Part shown: piece after piece, positions 1-5,319 of the stretch
How positions within the stretch are numbered: the first letter of the stretch is position 1
How the letters are laid out: each line of letters starts with the position of its first letter
DNA from: an uncultured Lachnospiraceae bacterium
GTDB lineage: Bacteria; Bacillota; Clostridia; Lachnospirales; Lachnospiraceae
Assembly (NCBI GenBank): GCA_910576815.1
Contig: CAJTKA010000058.1
Span: 1-10,308 of the forward strand
Length of the DNA: 10,308 nucleotides
Reading direction: 5' to 3'
The notes under the pieces: generated by a model
What the model saw: the letters and a program-made list of their open reading frames with translations, nothing else
Databases searched by the model: none
What the model was told of the DNA's origin: nothing
Translations under genes and position numbers: made by a program

Positions 1-242
1 GTATGCAGAGCCTTTTACAGAATGGCGAGAAGATAACGCCGAAACAGTGGAAAGCCGAGATACAGTCTTTGCAGTCTGAATATGACAGTATCGGCAAAGA
101 GCAGACCAAGACCGCCACAGAATTAGCGTATGCCGAGGTAATCAGCTACAACAAAAAGAACCTTGAGAGGGAGCTTCAGAACGAGAGCCGACAGCATAAT
201 AAGCAACAAAACAAAACTAAGCGGAGGGAGGAAGAATTGTAA
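1..242 (+). CDS. relaxase/mobilisation protein, C-terminal fragment
   Basis: The reading frame is open from the left edge and stops with TAA at 240-242, so only the last 79 or so residues are visible. The segment is highly charged and predicted helical or coiled coil. It is rich in Lys, Glu and Gln and ends in a basic tail (KTKRREEEL). Tails of this kind, containing stretches such as TATELAYAEVISYNKKNLER, are what I associate with the C-termini of MobA/MobL-type relaxases on Firmicutes elements; this is from memory of the family, not a search. The catalytic Tyr and the HUH histidines would lie upstream of the window. A relaxase here fits the TnpW-like, sigma-factor and excisionase genes that follow. 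A different coiled-coil mobilisation protein cannot be excluded. Confidence 0.5.
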   Translation, partial: MQSLLQNGEKITPKQWKAEIQSLQSEYDSIGKEQTKTATELAYAEVISYNKKNLERELQNESRQHNKQQNKTKRREEEL

Positions 243-296
243 AATAATATGCAACTGGTATTTGCTTTTTAGCACTTACCAAACTCTTTATTCTTA

Positions 297-320
297 TTGC
301 CATATACTTTATAATGGCAA
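297..320. promoter_or_regulatory. promoter with overlapping inverted repeat upstream of the XRE gene
   Basis: TTGCCAT (297-303) and ATGGCAA (314-320) form a perfect 7-bp inverted repeat with a 10-bp centre. A TATAAT box lies at 310-315, inside the repeat; no good -35 is seen. The repeat ends just before the Shine-Dalgarno sequence GAGGTGA (322-328). A dyad over the -10 of an XRE gene is a plausible autoregulatory operator (inference). Confidence 0.45.
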
Positions 321-333
321 CGAGGTGATTTTT

Positions 334-813
334 ATGAATATGAATATTATATCGAAATATTTACAGTTTTTGCGTAAAAGCAACAACTACACACAAGATG
401 ATTTAGCAAAAGAATTAGGCATATCAAGGCAGGCAGTATCAAAATGGGAAACGGGAACGACTATTCCCGACTTAGAAATTTTATTGAAAATTTCTAAATT
501 ATATGACATCACAATAAATGACATATTAGAACCAAAGGTACAGTCACAGCGGATAACTGATTTTGAGCAGATTTCAACAATTTCTGAAAAGGAACTGAAA
601 GAAGTGTTGGAACAGTTTGACACTAATTCGCTTGTAACAGCTTTAATGGGGGCATCTCCCGAAACAAATAGTTTTTGTGAAAGATTGTTTCCCGATATAG
701 ATTTTGAAATGACAAGAAAAAATATAGGCAGAATTAGGATAGAAACTGTTGAGGATATGCAGAACCAAATAATTGCTATGATAAATTTGCAGGCGGTTGA
801 CAAGGAAATTTAG
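334..813 (+). CDS. XRE-family HTH regulator with FliG-C-like C-terminal domain
   Basis: This protein of 159 aa starts at the ATG at 334, with GAGGTGA at 322-328 as ribosome binding site. Residues 6-62 are a classic HTH_3/Cro-CI domain: YTQDDLAKELGISRQAVSKWETG contains both DNA-binding helices. Residues about 86-152 do not resemble the usual dimerisation or peptidase domains of such repressors. They read like the C-terminal domain of the flagellar switch protein FliG: a D-x3-L-x2-AL-x-GA-x-PE stretch (residues 96-110), then R-x-R-x3-VE-x2-Q-x2-I (133-146). No flagellar genes are nearby, so this is probably a protein-interaction domain reused in a regulator. It is likely a repressor of itself and perhaps of the Rpn gene downstream, since dyads overlap or abut both promoters. 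The HTH call is secure; the FliG likeness is by eye. Confidence 0.88.
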   Translation: MNMNIISKYLQFLRKSNNYTQDDLAKELGISRQAVSKWETGTTIPDLEILLKISKLYDITINDILEPKVQSQRITDFEQISTISEKELKEVLEQFDTNSLVTALMGASPETNSFCERLFPDIDFEMTRKNIGRIRIETVEDMQNQIIAMINLQAVDKEI

Positions 814-816
814 TAT

Positions 817-868
817 ATGAAAAATTCATATGAATTTCATTGTAAATACAGGACTTTTTTTGTATAAT
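817..868 (+). promoter_or_regulatory. promoter of the Rpn gene with adjoining dyad operator
   Basis: TTGTAA (840-845) and TATAAT (863-868) are separated by exactly 17 bp, a strong sigma-A arrangement. The -35 touches a dyad at 817-840: outer arms ATGAAA (817-822) and TTTCAT (835-840) around the perfect palindrome TTCATATGAA (825-834). Placement just upstream of the -35 suits a regulator site; the XRE protein encoded immediately upstream is the obvious candidate (inference). Confidence 0.6.
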
Positions 869-935
869 TGAAGTGTGGCAGGAGTAGATTATATTGTATC
901 TTGTGCCACGGATTTTAAGAAATCGAGGTGTTAAA

Positions 936-1796
936 GTGCAGGACGATACAAAACAGATAGAGGAAGTCATGGCAAAGCGTACCGCAAAAAACAGCGTATT
1001 CCTTGACCTTTTTCAGAACAAGAGTTATCTGCTAAAACTGTATAAGACGCTCCACCCAGAGGACACCACAGCGACAGAGGATTCCCTAACTGATGTAACA
1101 ATAGAAAATGTGCTGACCGACAATCTGTATAATGACTTAGGCTTTATTGTCAACAATAAGCTGATGATTCTTATAGAAGCACAGTCTACATGGACAATGA
1201 ATATTTTAGTAAGAGTTTTGCTGTATTTGGCGCAAAGTTATCACGAATATTTTCAACGTACCAGCCAAAACTATTACAAAAGCAAGAAAGTGAAAATGCC
1301 GAAGCCTGAACTCTATGTGATTTTTACAGGAAACAAAGGACGAAAACCCGATAAAATATCTTTGTCTAAAGAATTTTTTGAGGGCGCGGATATAGATATT
1401 GAGGTAAAAGCAAAGGTTATCTATGAAAGCGATACAGATGACATTATCAATCAGTACATTATTTTCTGCAAAGTTTTTAATGAGCAGACAAAACAGCATG
1501 GAATGACACAAAAGGCAGTTACGGAAACGATTCGCATATGTAAAGACAGGAATGTTTTAAGGGAGTATTTGTTTGATAGGGAAAAGGAGGTTGTGACGAT
1601 TATGATGAGTTTATTTGATGAAGAACAGATAATGAAATCGTTTATCAAGAGTGAACGTGCAGACGAAGCAAGGGAAAATGCAAGGATAATGCTAAAAAAT
1701 GGGAGAATTTCGGTAGAAGAAATACCAAGTTTTTTCCCAAAATTAACATTGGAAGACGCAAAAGAAATTGAAGCCGAGATTATGCAGTTGGCGTAA
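936..1796 (+). CDS. Rpn-family PD-(D/E)XK nuclease/putative transposase
   Basis: This protein of 286 aa belongs to the Rpn (recombination-promoting nuclease) family, formerly annotated as transposase_31/PDDEXK_2. Known members are Mg-dependent DNA endonucleases that raise RecA-independent recombination in E. coli. The conserved N-terminal segment (TAKNSVFLDLF, residues 16-26) is followed by the PD-(D/E)XK core: Asp67 in YNDLGF and Glu81-x-Gln83 in LIEAQS. The C-terminal third is a charged helical region ending in LEDAKEIEAEIMQL. I prefer the GTG start at 936 because GAGGTG at 925-930 lies 5 bases ahead of it. A TTG at 894 with GGAG at 881-884 would add 14 residues, but that Shine-Dalgarno sits almost at the predicted transcript 5' end. 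Its own promoter lies at 840-868 and a terminator follows at 1833-1875, so it is transcribed as a single gene. Solitary Rpn genes are common in accessory DNA. Confidence 0.88.
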   Translation: MQDDTKQIEEVMAKRTAKNSVFLDLFQNKSYLLKLYKTLHPEDTTATEDSLTDVTIENVLTDNLYNDLGFIVNNKLMILIEAQSTWTMNILVRVLLYLAQSYHEYFQRTSQNYYKSKKVKMPKPELYVIFTGNKGRKPDKISLSKEFFEGADIDIEVKAKVIYESDTDDIINQYIIFCKVFNEQTKQHGMTQKAVTETIRICKDRNVLREYLFDREKEVVTIMMSLFDEEQIMKSFIKSERADEARENARIMLKNGRISVEEIPSFFPKLTLEDAKEIEAEIMQLA

Positions 1797-1832
1797 TTAA
1801 CAGAACAATTTAATATCAAAATAACAGCGTAA

Positions 1833-1875
1833 AGGCGCATGGAACAGTAAATTTGTAAACCATGCGTCTTTTTTT
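1833..1875 (+). terminator. intrinsic terminator after the Rpn gene
   Basis: AGGCGCATGG (1833-1842) pairs with CCATGCGTCT (1860-1869), with one G-T pair, across a 17-base loop, and a run of T follows. It lies 36 bp after the Rpn stop and before the Shine-Dalgarno of the TnpW-like gene, so it should separate the two transcripts. Confidence 0.8.
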
Positions 1876-1893
1876 GCGCCCCAAAGGAGGAAT

Positions 1894-2094
1894 ATGAGCG
1901 ACAACATTCAGACCAACACCACAGGGCGATTAACGCCCTGTTTGCAACAGAAAATTGACAAGACAAGGTATTTAGTCGAGGTACATTTTTCTGATACGAG
2001 TACCCAAAATGTAAAGGATAAGTTAAAGCGTGTCATTCTCCATGATTTAGAGCATGGGAAACAGGGCAGACCAAGAAAAAGCGATGAAAAATGA
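1894..2094 (+). CDS. TnpW-like transposon-encoded small protein
   Basis: This protein of 66 aa starts at the ATG at 1894, behind an excellent AAAGGAGG (1883-1890) that sits unusually close (3 bases). The N-terminus is Thr/Asn-rich and disordered. Residues about 11-50 (TGRL...DKTRYLVEVHFS, then KDKLKRVILHD) match the pattern I know from TnpW-family proteins of Clostridia conjugative elements: a short beta-hairpin 'TxYxVxVHFS' followed by a helix with D-K-x-x-R-hydrophobic-hydrophobic. The tail is basic (GRPRKSDEK). The function of TnpW is unknown; it travels with element mobility genes. The first codons contain a perfect 8-bp inverted repeat at 1921-1941. The stop overlaps an ATGATG (ATGA at 2091-2094), but the reading frame that starts there closes after 19 codons, so no coupled downstream gene is evident. 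Confidence 0.65.
   Translation: MSDNIQTNTTGRLTPCLQQKIDKTRYLVEVHFSDTSTQNVKDKLKRVILHDLEHGKQGRPRKSDEK
1921..1941. repeat. perfect inverted repeat inside the TnpW-like gene
   Basis: ACAGGGCG (1921-1928) and CGCCCTGT (1934-1941) form an 8-bp stem with loop ATTAA, within codons 10-16. The motif AACGCCCTG recurs at 2297-2305. It could affect early translation or belong to a transfer-origin region; nothing decides between these. Confidence 0.45.
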
Positions 2095-2349
2095 TGAATA
2101 CGTCCTTGACAAGTAGCAACAGGGAAGACCGCAAAGAGCATACTTATTAGCTGCGGCGCACGCCTCGCTCCCTTTGATAGTGCAGCGACACGTTGTCGCA
2201 TATAAACTTTGCGTAGGATTTTCCTGCAAAGAGGTAAAAGTGACGGAAAGGCAACAGCCTTTCTAACTGATATTCCGAGAAGTGGAATGACGGGGTAACG
2301 CCCTGAAACGCTTGGAATAGGACTGGAAGCGAAATGGGAGCAGAAGGAA
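2095..2349. other. gene-free, hairpin-rich spacer of the element
   Basis: No credible gene is visible in these 255 bases. Several short perfect hairpins follow one another: GCGACA/TGTCGC (2185-2199, 3-base loop), GAAAGGC/GCCTTTC (2246-2263, loop AACA), and ATTCC/GGAAT (2272-2288). Fragments in different frames read smoothly but are interrupted by stops and shifts, so this may be a decayed small gene or a structured DNA or RNA segment such as part of an origin of transfer. Confidence 0.35.
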
Positions 2350-2568
2350 ATGGAAAGTATAGTATATTCTTTTGTAGTATGGGTGGTTTTAGCCATATTA
2401 TTGGTTGTGATGGGATTCTGTATTGCGTGGGAACGGGAGTCTGCTCTGGTTGTGCTGAGCTGTGTTACGAGTATAGTCTTGGGGAGTAAAGTCTTGGAAC
2501 AAATACTGCGGTATAAAAAACATAAATGGAAGCCATTGGAGGGTGAAAATGATAAGCGGTGTTCTTGA
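2350..2568 (+). CDS. small two-helix membrane protein of unknown function
   Basis: This protein of 72 aa starts at the ATG at 2350, with AAGG (2344-2347) just ahead. Residues about 5-26 form a strongly hydrophobic helix, then WERE, then a second hydrophobic segment at about 31-46. The tail is basic and soluble (RYKKHKWK). The expected topology is a membrane hairpin. I do not recognise the family. It sits between two hairpin-rich non-coding stretches of the mobile element. Its last codons overlap a strong GGAGGG (2538-2543) that precedes another possible start at 2549. The hydrophobic pattern favours a real gene over a chance frame, but the weak ribosome-binding site and lack of a known homologue keep confidence moderate. 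Confidence 0.45.
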   Translation: MESIVYSFVVWVVLAILLVVMGFCIAWERESALVVLSCVTSIVLGSKVLEQILRYKKHKWKPLEGENDKRCS

Positions 2569-2690
2569 GCTGGGGTTTGGGGTGCCCCCAACAAGCATAG
2601 CGAGCCGCCGCAGGCGGCGGAGCGGTGATTGGGATATCCGAAAGGATATCCCAATCCATTGCTTGCGAAAACGCCCGATACGGTGTGGAT
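2569..2690. other. hairpin cluster, candidate origin-of-transfer region
   Basis: Within about 80 bases there are GGGG-TG-CCCC (near 2577-2589), GCCGCC-GCA-GGCGGC (2604-2618), and a perfect 13-bp stem, GATTGGGATATCC (2627-2639) with GGATATCCCAATC (2644-2656), closed by a GAAA tetraloop. No T-run follows, so it is not an intrinsic terminator. Clustered inverted repeats beside mobilisation genes are the usual layout of an oriT. The nick site cannot be assigned by eye. The strand also carries an open frame reading into the regulator gene, starting at 2549 with a good ribosome binding site. Confidence 0.35.
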
Positions 2691-2818
2691 CAAGGGAAAA
2701 AGACTCATATGGAATAAAGGATGGAAAGGCAGGGATAAAAGAAAATTTATCGCTGCCTTTCATGTTGCAGTACATTTCTGACGGAAAAGAAATGTGGAAG
2801 TGTAAAGGGGGAAAACAA

Positions 2819-3505
2819 ATGAGGGAGAGGATGCTTGTCATTGGATATGACAGTCTGACGGCGCCGGAACGGAAGCGGGGATGGACCTGCGGCGGGGTAT
2901 GTCCCTGCTATGCGGAGAGCATAAGGAAAGCGGCAAAGGAACTGGATGGAGGCACAGGGTATTCGCTGGTGCTGATCTATGGCAGGGTGGATGTCATGGA
3001 TGCGGTCAGGACGGTCAGGCGGGTCAGCAATGTCCCGATCCTCGTCATACGCAACTGGTATGACGGCATGGAGAAGATCGCCGTGCTGGAGAGCGGGGCG
3101 GATGAATACATACAATGCCCGGCACGGCCGGAGGAGGGCATGGCAAGCGTCCATGCGCTGATCCGCAGCTACACGGAGTGGAATCCCTGCTATGGCTACA
3201 TTGGATGTGAACCGTCCGGGGAAGGGCTGTGCATCATCCCGGAATACAGGAAGGTCTTTGTCAACCGCAGGGAACTCTTTTTCCCGCGCAGGGAGTTTGA
3301 CCTGCTGCTCACGCTTGTTTCCTGCCCGGGGAGGGTGTTCACCTATGAGCAGCTTTTTTATAAAGTGTGGAAGAAGGAAGGGGATTTTGCGGAGAGCATC
3401 ATGCACTCCTGCATAAAAAGAATCCGCCGCAGGCTGGAGACCGTGTCCGGGGCTGCGGCGGGGATCGTGAATGTCCGCGGTGTCGGTTACTGTTACCGGG
3501 AGTGA
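2819..3505 (+). CDS. OmpR/PhoB-type DNA-binding protein with degenerate receiver
   Basis: This protein of 228 aa starts at the ATG at 2819, with AAAGGGGG about 8 bases ahead. Residues about 1-120 fold-match a receiver domain (YSLVLIYGRVDVMDAVRTVR, then VPILVI, then LESGADEYIQCPARPEE), but the functional residues are gone: the phosphoacceptor Asp is Tyr54, the Thr/Ser of the switch is Arg78, and the conserved Lys is Cys100. Residues about 140-228 are an intact winged helix (PRREFDLLLTLVSCPGRVFTYEQL, ending NVRGVGYCYRE). No histidine kinase is adjacent. It is therefore probably a phosphorylation-independent transcription factor of the element, perhaps acting on the transfer genes or on the sigma-factor-like gene downstream. 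An in-frame extension to 2549 exists, but it crosses the hairpin cluster and reads as low-complexity Arg-rich sequence, so I reject it as the main start. Confidence 0.85.
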   Translation: MRERMLVIGYDSLTAPERKRGWTCGGVCPCYAESIRKAAKELDGGTGYSLVLIYGRVDVMDAVRTVRRVSNVPILVIRNWYDGMEKIAVLESGADEYIQCPARPEEGMASVHALIRSYTEWNPCYGYIGCEPSGEGLCIIPEYRKVFVNRRELFFPRREFDLLLTLVSCPGRVFTYEQLFYKVWKKEGDFAESIMHSCIKRIRRRLETVSGAAAGIVNVRGVGYCYRE

Positions 3506-3612
3506 GACATTCCTCCTGCCGGTATGGCAGGACATAGCGTGTACTCAGAAAAATAAAATATAAAAAAATAAACGAAGCATTGTCCCGACAGAAAGATGAC
3601 AGAATGTAGTTT

Positions 3613-3641
3613 CATATTTGCAGTAATGAAATGCAAATATG
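3613..3641. repeat. perfect 10-bp inverted repeat, operator-like
   Basis: CATATTTGCA (3613-3622) and TGCAAATATG (3632-3641) pair perfectly around a 9-bp centre. The arm centres are about 19 bp apart, near two helix turns, as for a dimeric DNA-binding protein. AT-rich arms and the lack of a T-run argue against a terminator. The adjacent regulator is a candidate ligand (inference). Confidence 0.5.
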
Positions 3642-3713
3642 GATGGGATATGGGAGAGTGCTTTGCCGCTGAAAGGTCACAGGGAACGGAAACAAATCTG
3701 TAGTGCCTGCATT

Positions 3714-3753
3714 GCCGCGTCTGGTAGTTTTTACCGGGCGCGGCGATTTTTTT
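3714..3753 (+). terminator. strong intrinsic terminator in the leader of the sigma-like gene
   Basis: GCCGCGTCTGGTA (3714-3726) pairs along all 13 positions with TACCGGGCGCGGC (3732-3744), with two G-T pairs and a 5-base loop, followed by GA and seven T (3747-3753). It lies 94 bp ahead of the sigma-like start. It either ends transcription from the OmpR-type gene or acts as an attenuator if the promoter lies upstream of it. Confidence 0.8.
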
Positions 3754-3846
3754 GTGTACGGGAAATGCCGCATCCTCTTTCCGTCCGCGCCCCGCCTGCG
3801 GGATCTGAAATCTGTCAACAGAAACAGTCAGATCACGGAGGTGCGT

Positions 3847-4290
3847 ATGAAAGAGAGAAAGTTTTATCTGCATATAGAAGGGAAACGGGTCAGGGTGAGC
3901 GAGGAGGTGTACCGGGAGTATTACAAAGGTGAGCGCAAGGAGCGGTATTTTATGAAAGACCTGAAAGCAGAGCGCGTGACGATCGACCCGCAGACGGGAG
4001 AAGTCACGGTAGTGCCGGGGCGTGAGGATTCCTATGAACGGCTCATGGAGCGGCACAGGCAGTTTGCCTCTTACGGCAGCATGGAGGAACAGACCGTCCG
4101 GTCGCTTTTGTTGGAGCAGGCATTAGGGAAACTGACGGAGAAGGAGCGTGAACTGATCGAGGAGCTTTACTTCCTTGAAAAGACGGAGCGGCAGGTCAGC
4201 GATGCGCTCCATGTGGCAAAGACCACCCTGCGCCGCAGGCATAAGGAGGTCCTTGACAAGCTGAGAAATATCCTGCGGGAAGAAAATTAA
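3847..4290 (+). CDS. sigma-70 region-4-like protein of a conjugative element
   Basis: This protein of 147 aa starts at the ATG at 3847, with GGAGGTG at 3838-3844. Residues about 1-60 form a small basic N-terminal part (KFYLHIEGKRVRVSEEVYREYY, then DPQTGEVTVV). Residues 92-142 are a sigma-70 region-4/HTH module: LGKLTEKERELIEELYF, then QVSDALHVAKTTLRRRHKEVLDKLR. Region 2, needed for -10 recognition and core binding in full sigma factors, is absent, as in the short sigma-like regulators of Tn916- and Tn1549-type elements. In those elements such proteins control excision or transfer genes; I infer the same here from the excisionase-like gene 1 kb downstream. The upstream terminator hairpin suggests control at the level of transcription read-through. 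The 5' extension of the frame to 3703 has no ribosome binding site and crosses that hairpin. Confidence 0.82.
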   Translation: MKERKFYLHIEGKRVRVSEEVYREYYKGERKERYFMKDLKAERVTIDPQTGEVTVVPGREDSYERLMERHRQFASYGSMEEQTVRSLLLEQALGKLTEKERELIEELYFLEKTERQVSDALHVAKTTLRRRHKEVLDKLRNILREEN

Positions 4291-4631
4291 AATTTTTCCG
4301 AAAAAGCGGACCAAGCGGCAGGAGCAAACGGCTAATAGTATAAGGGGAGTTTCGGATTCCCATCGGACTTTGACAAACAACAGGGGTGCCTGTTCATATC
4401 CAGTATCCAAGTTTCTCCTGCTGTGTGGGGCTGCCGGATGAAAACGGCAGGCGGCTCAGGCACGGGCGCGACGACTGCCTGCGGGTGCGGACGGGGAGGG
4501 AGCATTTCCCTTTCGCCTTCCGCCCCGTCAAACAAGATGACATCAAAGGCACGAGCGGCAACCCGGAGGGTCTGTGACCGGCGCGTGGCTGCGCCGGGAC
4601 CGTCATGCACCGCCAGTAAAGGAGGACCAGC

Positions 4632-4801
4632 ATATCCCGTACCGCAGGGTCAAAGGGGGATACGGAGGGCAAGGCTTGGGCAGCTTCGTCAACTGCCGCC
4701 ACCTGCCGTCGGTATCATGGCGCTTATGGAGCCGTAGGCGGCTTGGATATTCCCGTACCGGGGTCAGAGCCAAGGGGCGGTCATGCCGTCCCGGAATACG
4801 G
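4632..4801. repeat. two imperfect structured repeats with a compensatory pair
   Basis: Copy 1 has TATCCC at 4633-4638 pairing with GGGATA at 4657-4662. Copy 2 has TATTCC at 4748-4753 pairing with GGAATA at 4793-4798. Both share CCCGTACCG after the first arm, a GGGTCA nearby, and CGG after the second arm. Copy 2 carries an extra inner hairpin rich in G and C (near 4774-4792). Confidence 0.5.
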
Positions 4802-4831
4802 TACACAATGTGAGACATTAGAATTTTTAAC

Positions 4832-4872
4832 GGCAGACCGGGGAAACGCGAAAGGGCGTCCCCGGCGCTGCC
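4832..4872 (+). other. 15-bp interrupted hairpin ahead of the DUF4870-like gene
   Basis: GGCAG (4832-4836) pairs with CTGCC (4868-4872), CCGGGG (4838-4843) with CCCCGG (4860-4865), and ACGC (4846-4849) with GCGT (4856-4859), around loop GAAAGG. Only a weak T-rich stretch follows (TTGCTTTAA), so termination is uncertain. It ends about 12 bases before the Shine-Dalgarno of the next gene, where it could affect translation. Confidence 0.5.
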
Positions 4873-4900
4873 TTGCTTTAAGAGAGAGGGGAAGAAAACA

Positions 4901-5268
4901 ATGCAGAAGAATGTGAGTATGGATGAAAGAGATAACAGAGACAGCAGGAACGAGAAGCTGTTGGCGGCAATGGCCTACCTTGGGATTCTGGCGGCGGTGC
5001 CGTTCTTTATGGAGAGGAAAACACAGTTTGTCAGATACCATCTGGGACAGGGTGTCACCCTGTTCGCGGCGGAGATCCTGTACGGCATCATGTACCAGCT
5101 CTGGCGGCAATGGTCCTGATGGTATCGTGGCGGCTTTATGTGATAGTGAGGATCGTCGGTTATGTGGCGTTGGTGTTCCCGGTGCTTGCGCTGGCCGGGA
5201 TCATAAATGTGGTGAATGGGCAGGAGAAGGAACTGCCGGTGATCGGGAAGATCAGGTTTTTCAGATAG
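4901..5268 (+). pseudogene. DUF4870/Tic20-like small membrane protein, frameshifted
   Basis: The frame from the ATG at 4901 (GAGGGGA about 10 bases ahead) encodes NEKLLAAMAYLGILAAVPFF, then FVRYHLGQGVTLFAAEILYG, the usual N-terminal half of the DUF4870-like family: a short charged start, a helix, the R-Y-H-x-x-Q-G motif and a second helix. It then meets a stop at 5117-5119. The frame one base back, from GCT at 5098-5100, continues the family with hydrophobic segments and the C-terminus ALAGIINVVNGQEKELPVIG...RFF, ending with TAG at 5266-5268. One base appears lost near 5090-5100. No slippery heptamer is visible there, so programmed frameshifting is unlikely. The restored protein would be about 122 aa. 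These proteins are common on Firmicutes conjugative elements; their role is unknown. A sequencing error is also possible. Confidence 0.75.
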
Positions 5269-5319
5269 AAGCAGGTGCAGGAGAGAAAAAGATAATATAG
5301 CAGGGTGGAAAGGGGAAGT

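Larger units (their letters stand above)
3506..3846. other. 341-bp regulatory spacer between the OmpR-type and sigma-like genes
   Basis: No gene is seen here. It holds three hairpins: TCCTGCC/GGCAGGA at 3514-3532 just after the regulator stop, without a T-run; a perfect 10-bp dyad at 3613-3641; and a terminator-like hairpin at 3714-3753. An AT-rich stretch lies at 3545-3575. No convincing promoter was found, but the next gene must either have one here or be read from upstream. Confidence 0.5.
4291..4900. other. 610-bp GC-rich, gene-free, highly structured region; candidate ncRNA or long leader
   Basis: Open frames cross parts of it, but none has a credible start, composition or family match. 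Hairpins seen include CTGCCG/CGGCAG (4431-4450), GACGGGG/CCCCGTC (4490-4529) with inner AGGGA/TCCCT, CCGGCGC/GCGCCGG (4578-4597) and a 15-bp interrupted stem at 4832-4872. Two imperfect copies of one motif lie at 4632-4666 and 4747-4801: each has a 5' arm, the shared string CCCGTACCG, GGGTCA, and a closing GG(G/A)ATACGG. In copy 1 the arms are TATCCC/GGGATA; in copy 2 they are TATTCC/GGAATA, so one base pair differs in a compensatory way. This favours selection on RNA or DNA structure. It may be a long 5' leader of the DUF4870-like gene. Confidence 0.45.

Noticed and set aside
163..333. 5' extension of the XRE reading frame
   Set aside because: It overlaps the relaxase gene end in another frame, has no ribosome binding site and crosses the XRE promoter; the ATG at 334 has GAGGTGA ahead and begins the normal HTH domain.
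2091..2150. 19-codon frame overlapping the TnpW-like stop by ATGA
   Set aside because: Very short, no ribosome binding site of its own and no recognisable product; the region behind is broken in all frames.
1908..2708. Long minus-strand open frame (266 codons)
   Set aside because: It runs antisense to the TnpW-like and membrane-protein genes, lacks a ribosome binding site and resembles no protein family; its openness follows from the plus-strand sequence.
3514..3532. Terminator after the OmpR-type gene
   Set aside because: The 7-bp hairpin is real, but no T-run follows; kept only as a hairpin in the spacer description.
2747..3535. Minus-strand open frame (262 codons) opposite the OmpR-type gene
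   Set aside because: It is a shadow of a clear winged-helix gene in GC-rich DNA, with Pro/His/Arg-rich nonsense composition.
4400..4580. Possible relic of a cysteine-rich KTR-type gene often found on such elements (FPF...RPVKQDD)
   Set aside because: Only a few residues align, the cysteines are missing and several shifts would be needed; not enough to call.
4423..4813. Open frames on the plus strand in the GC-rich spacer
   Set aside because: They are low-complexity, Gly/Ala/Arg/Pro-rich, have no ribosome binding site and overlap structured repeats; not credible as genes.
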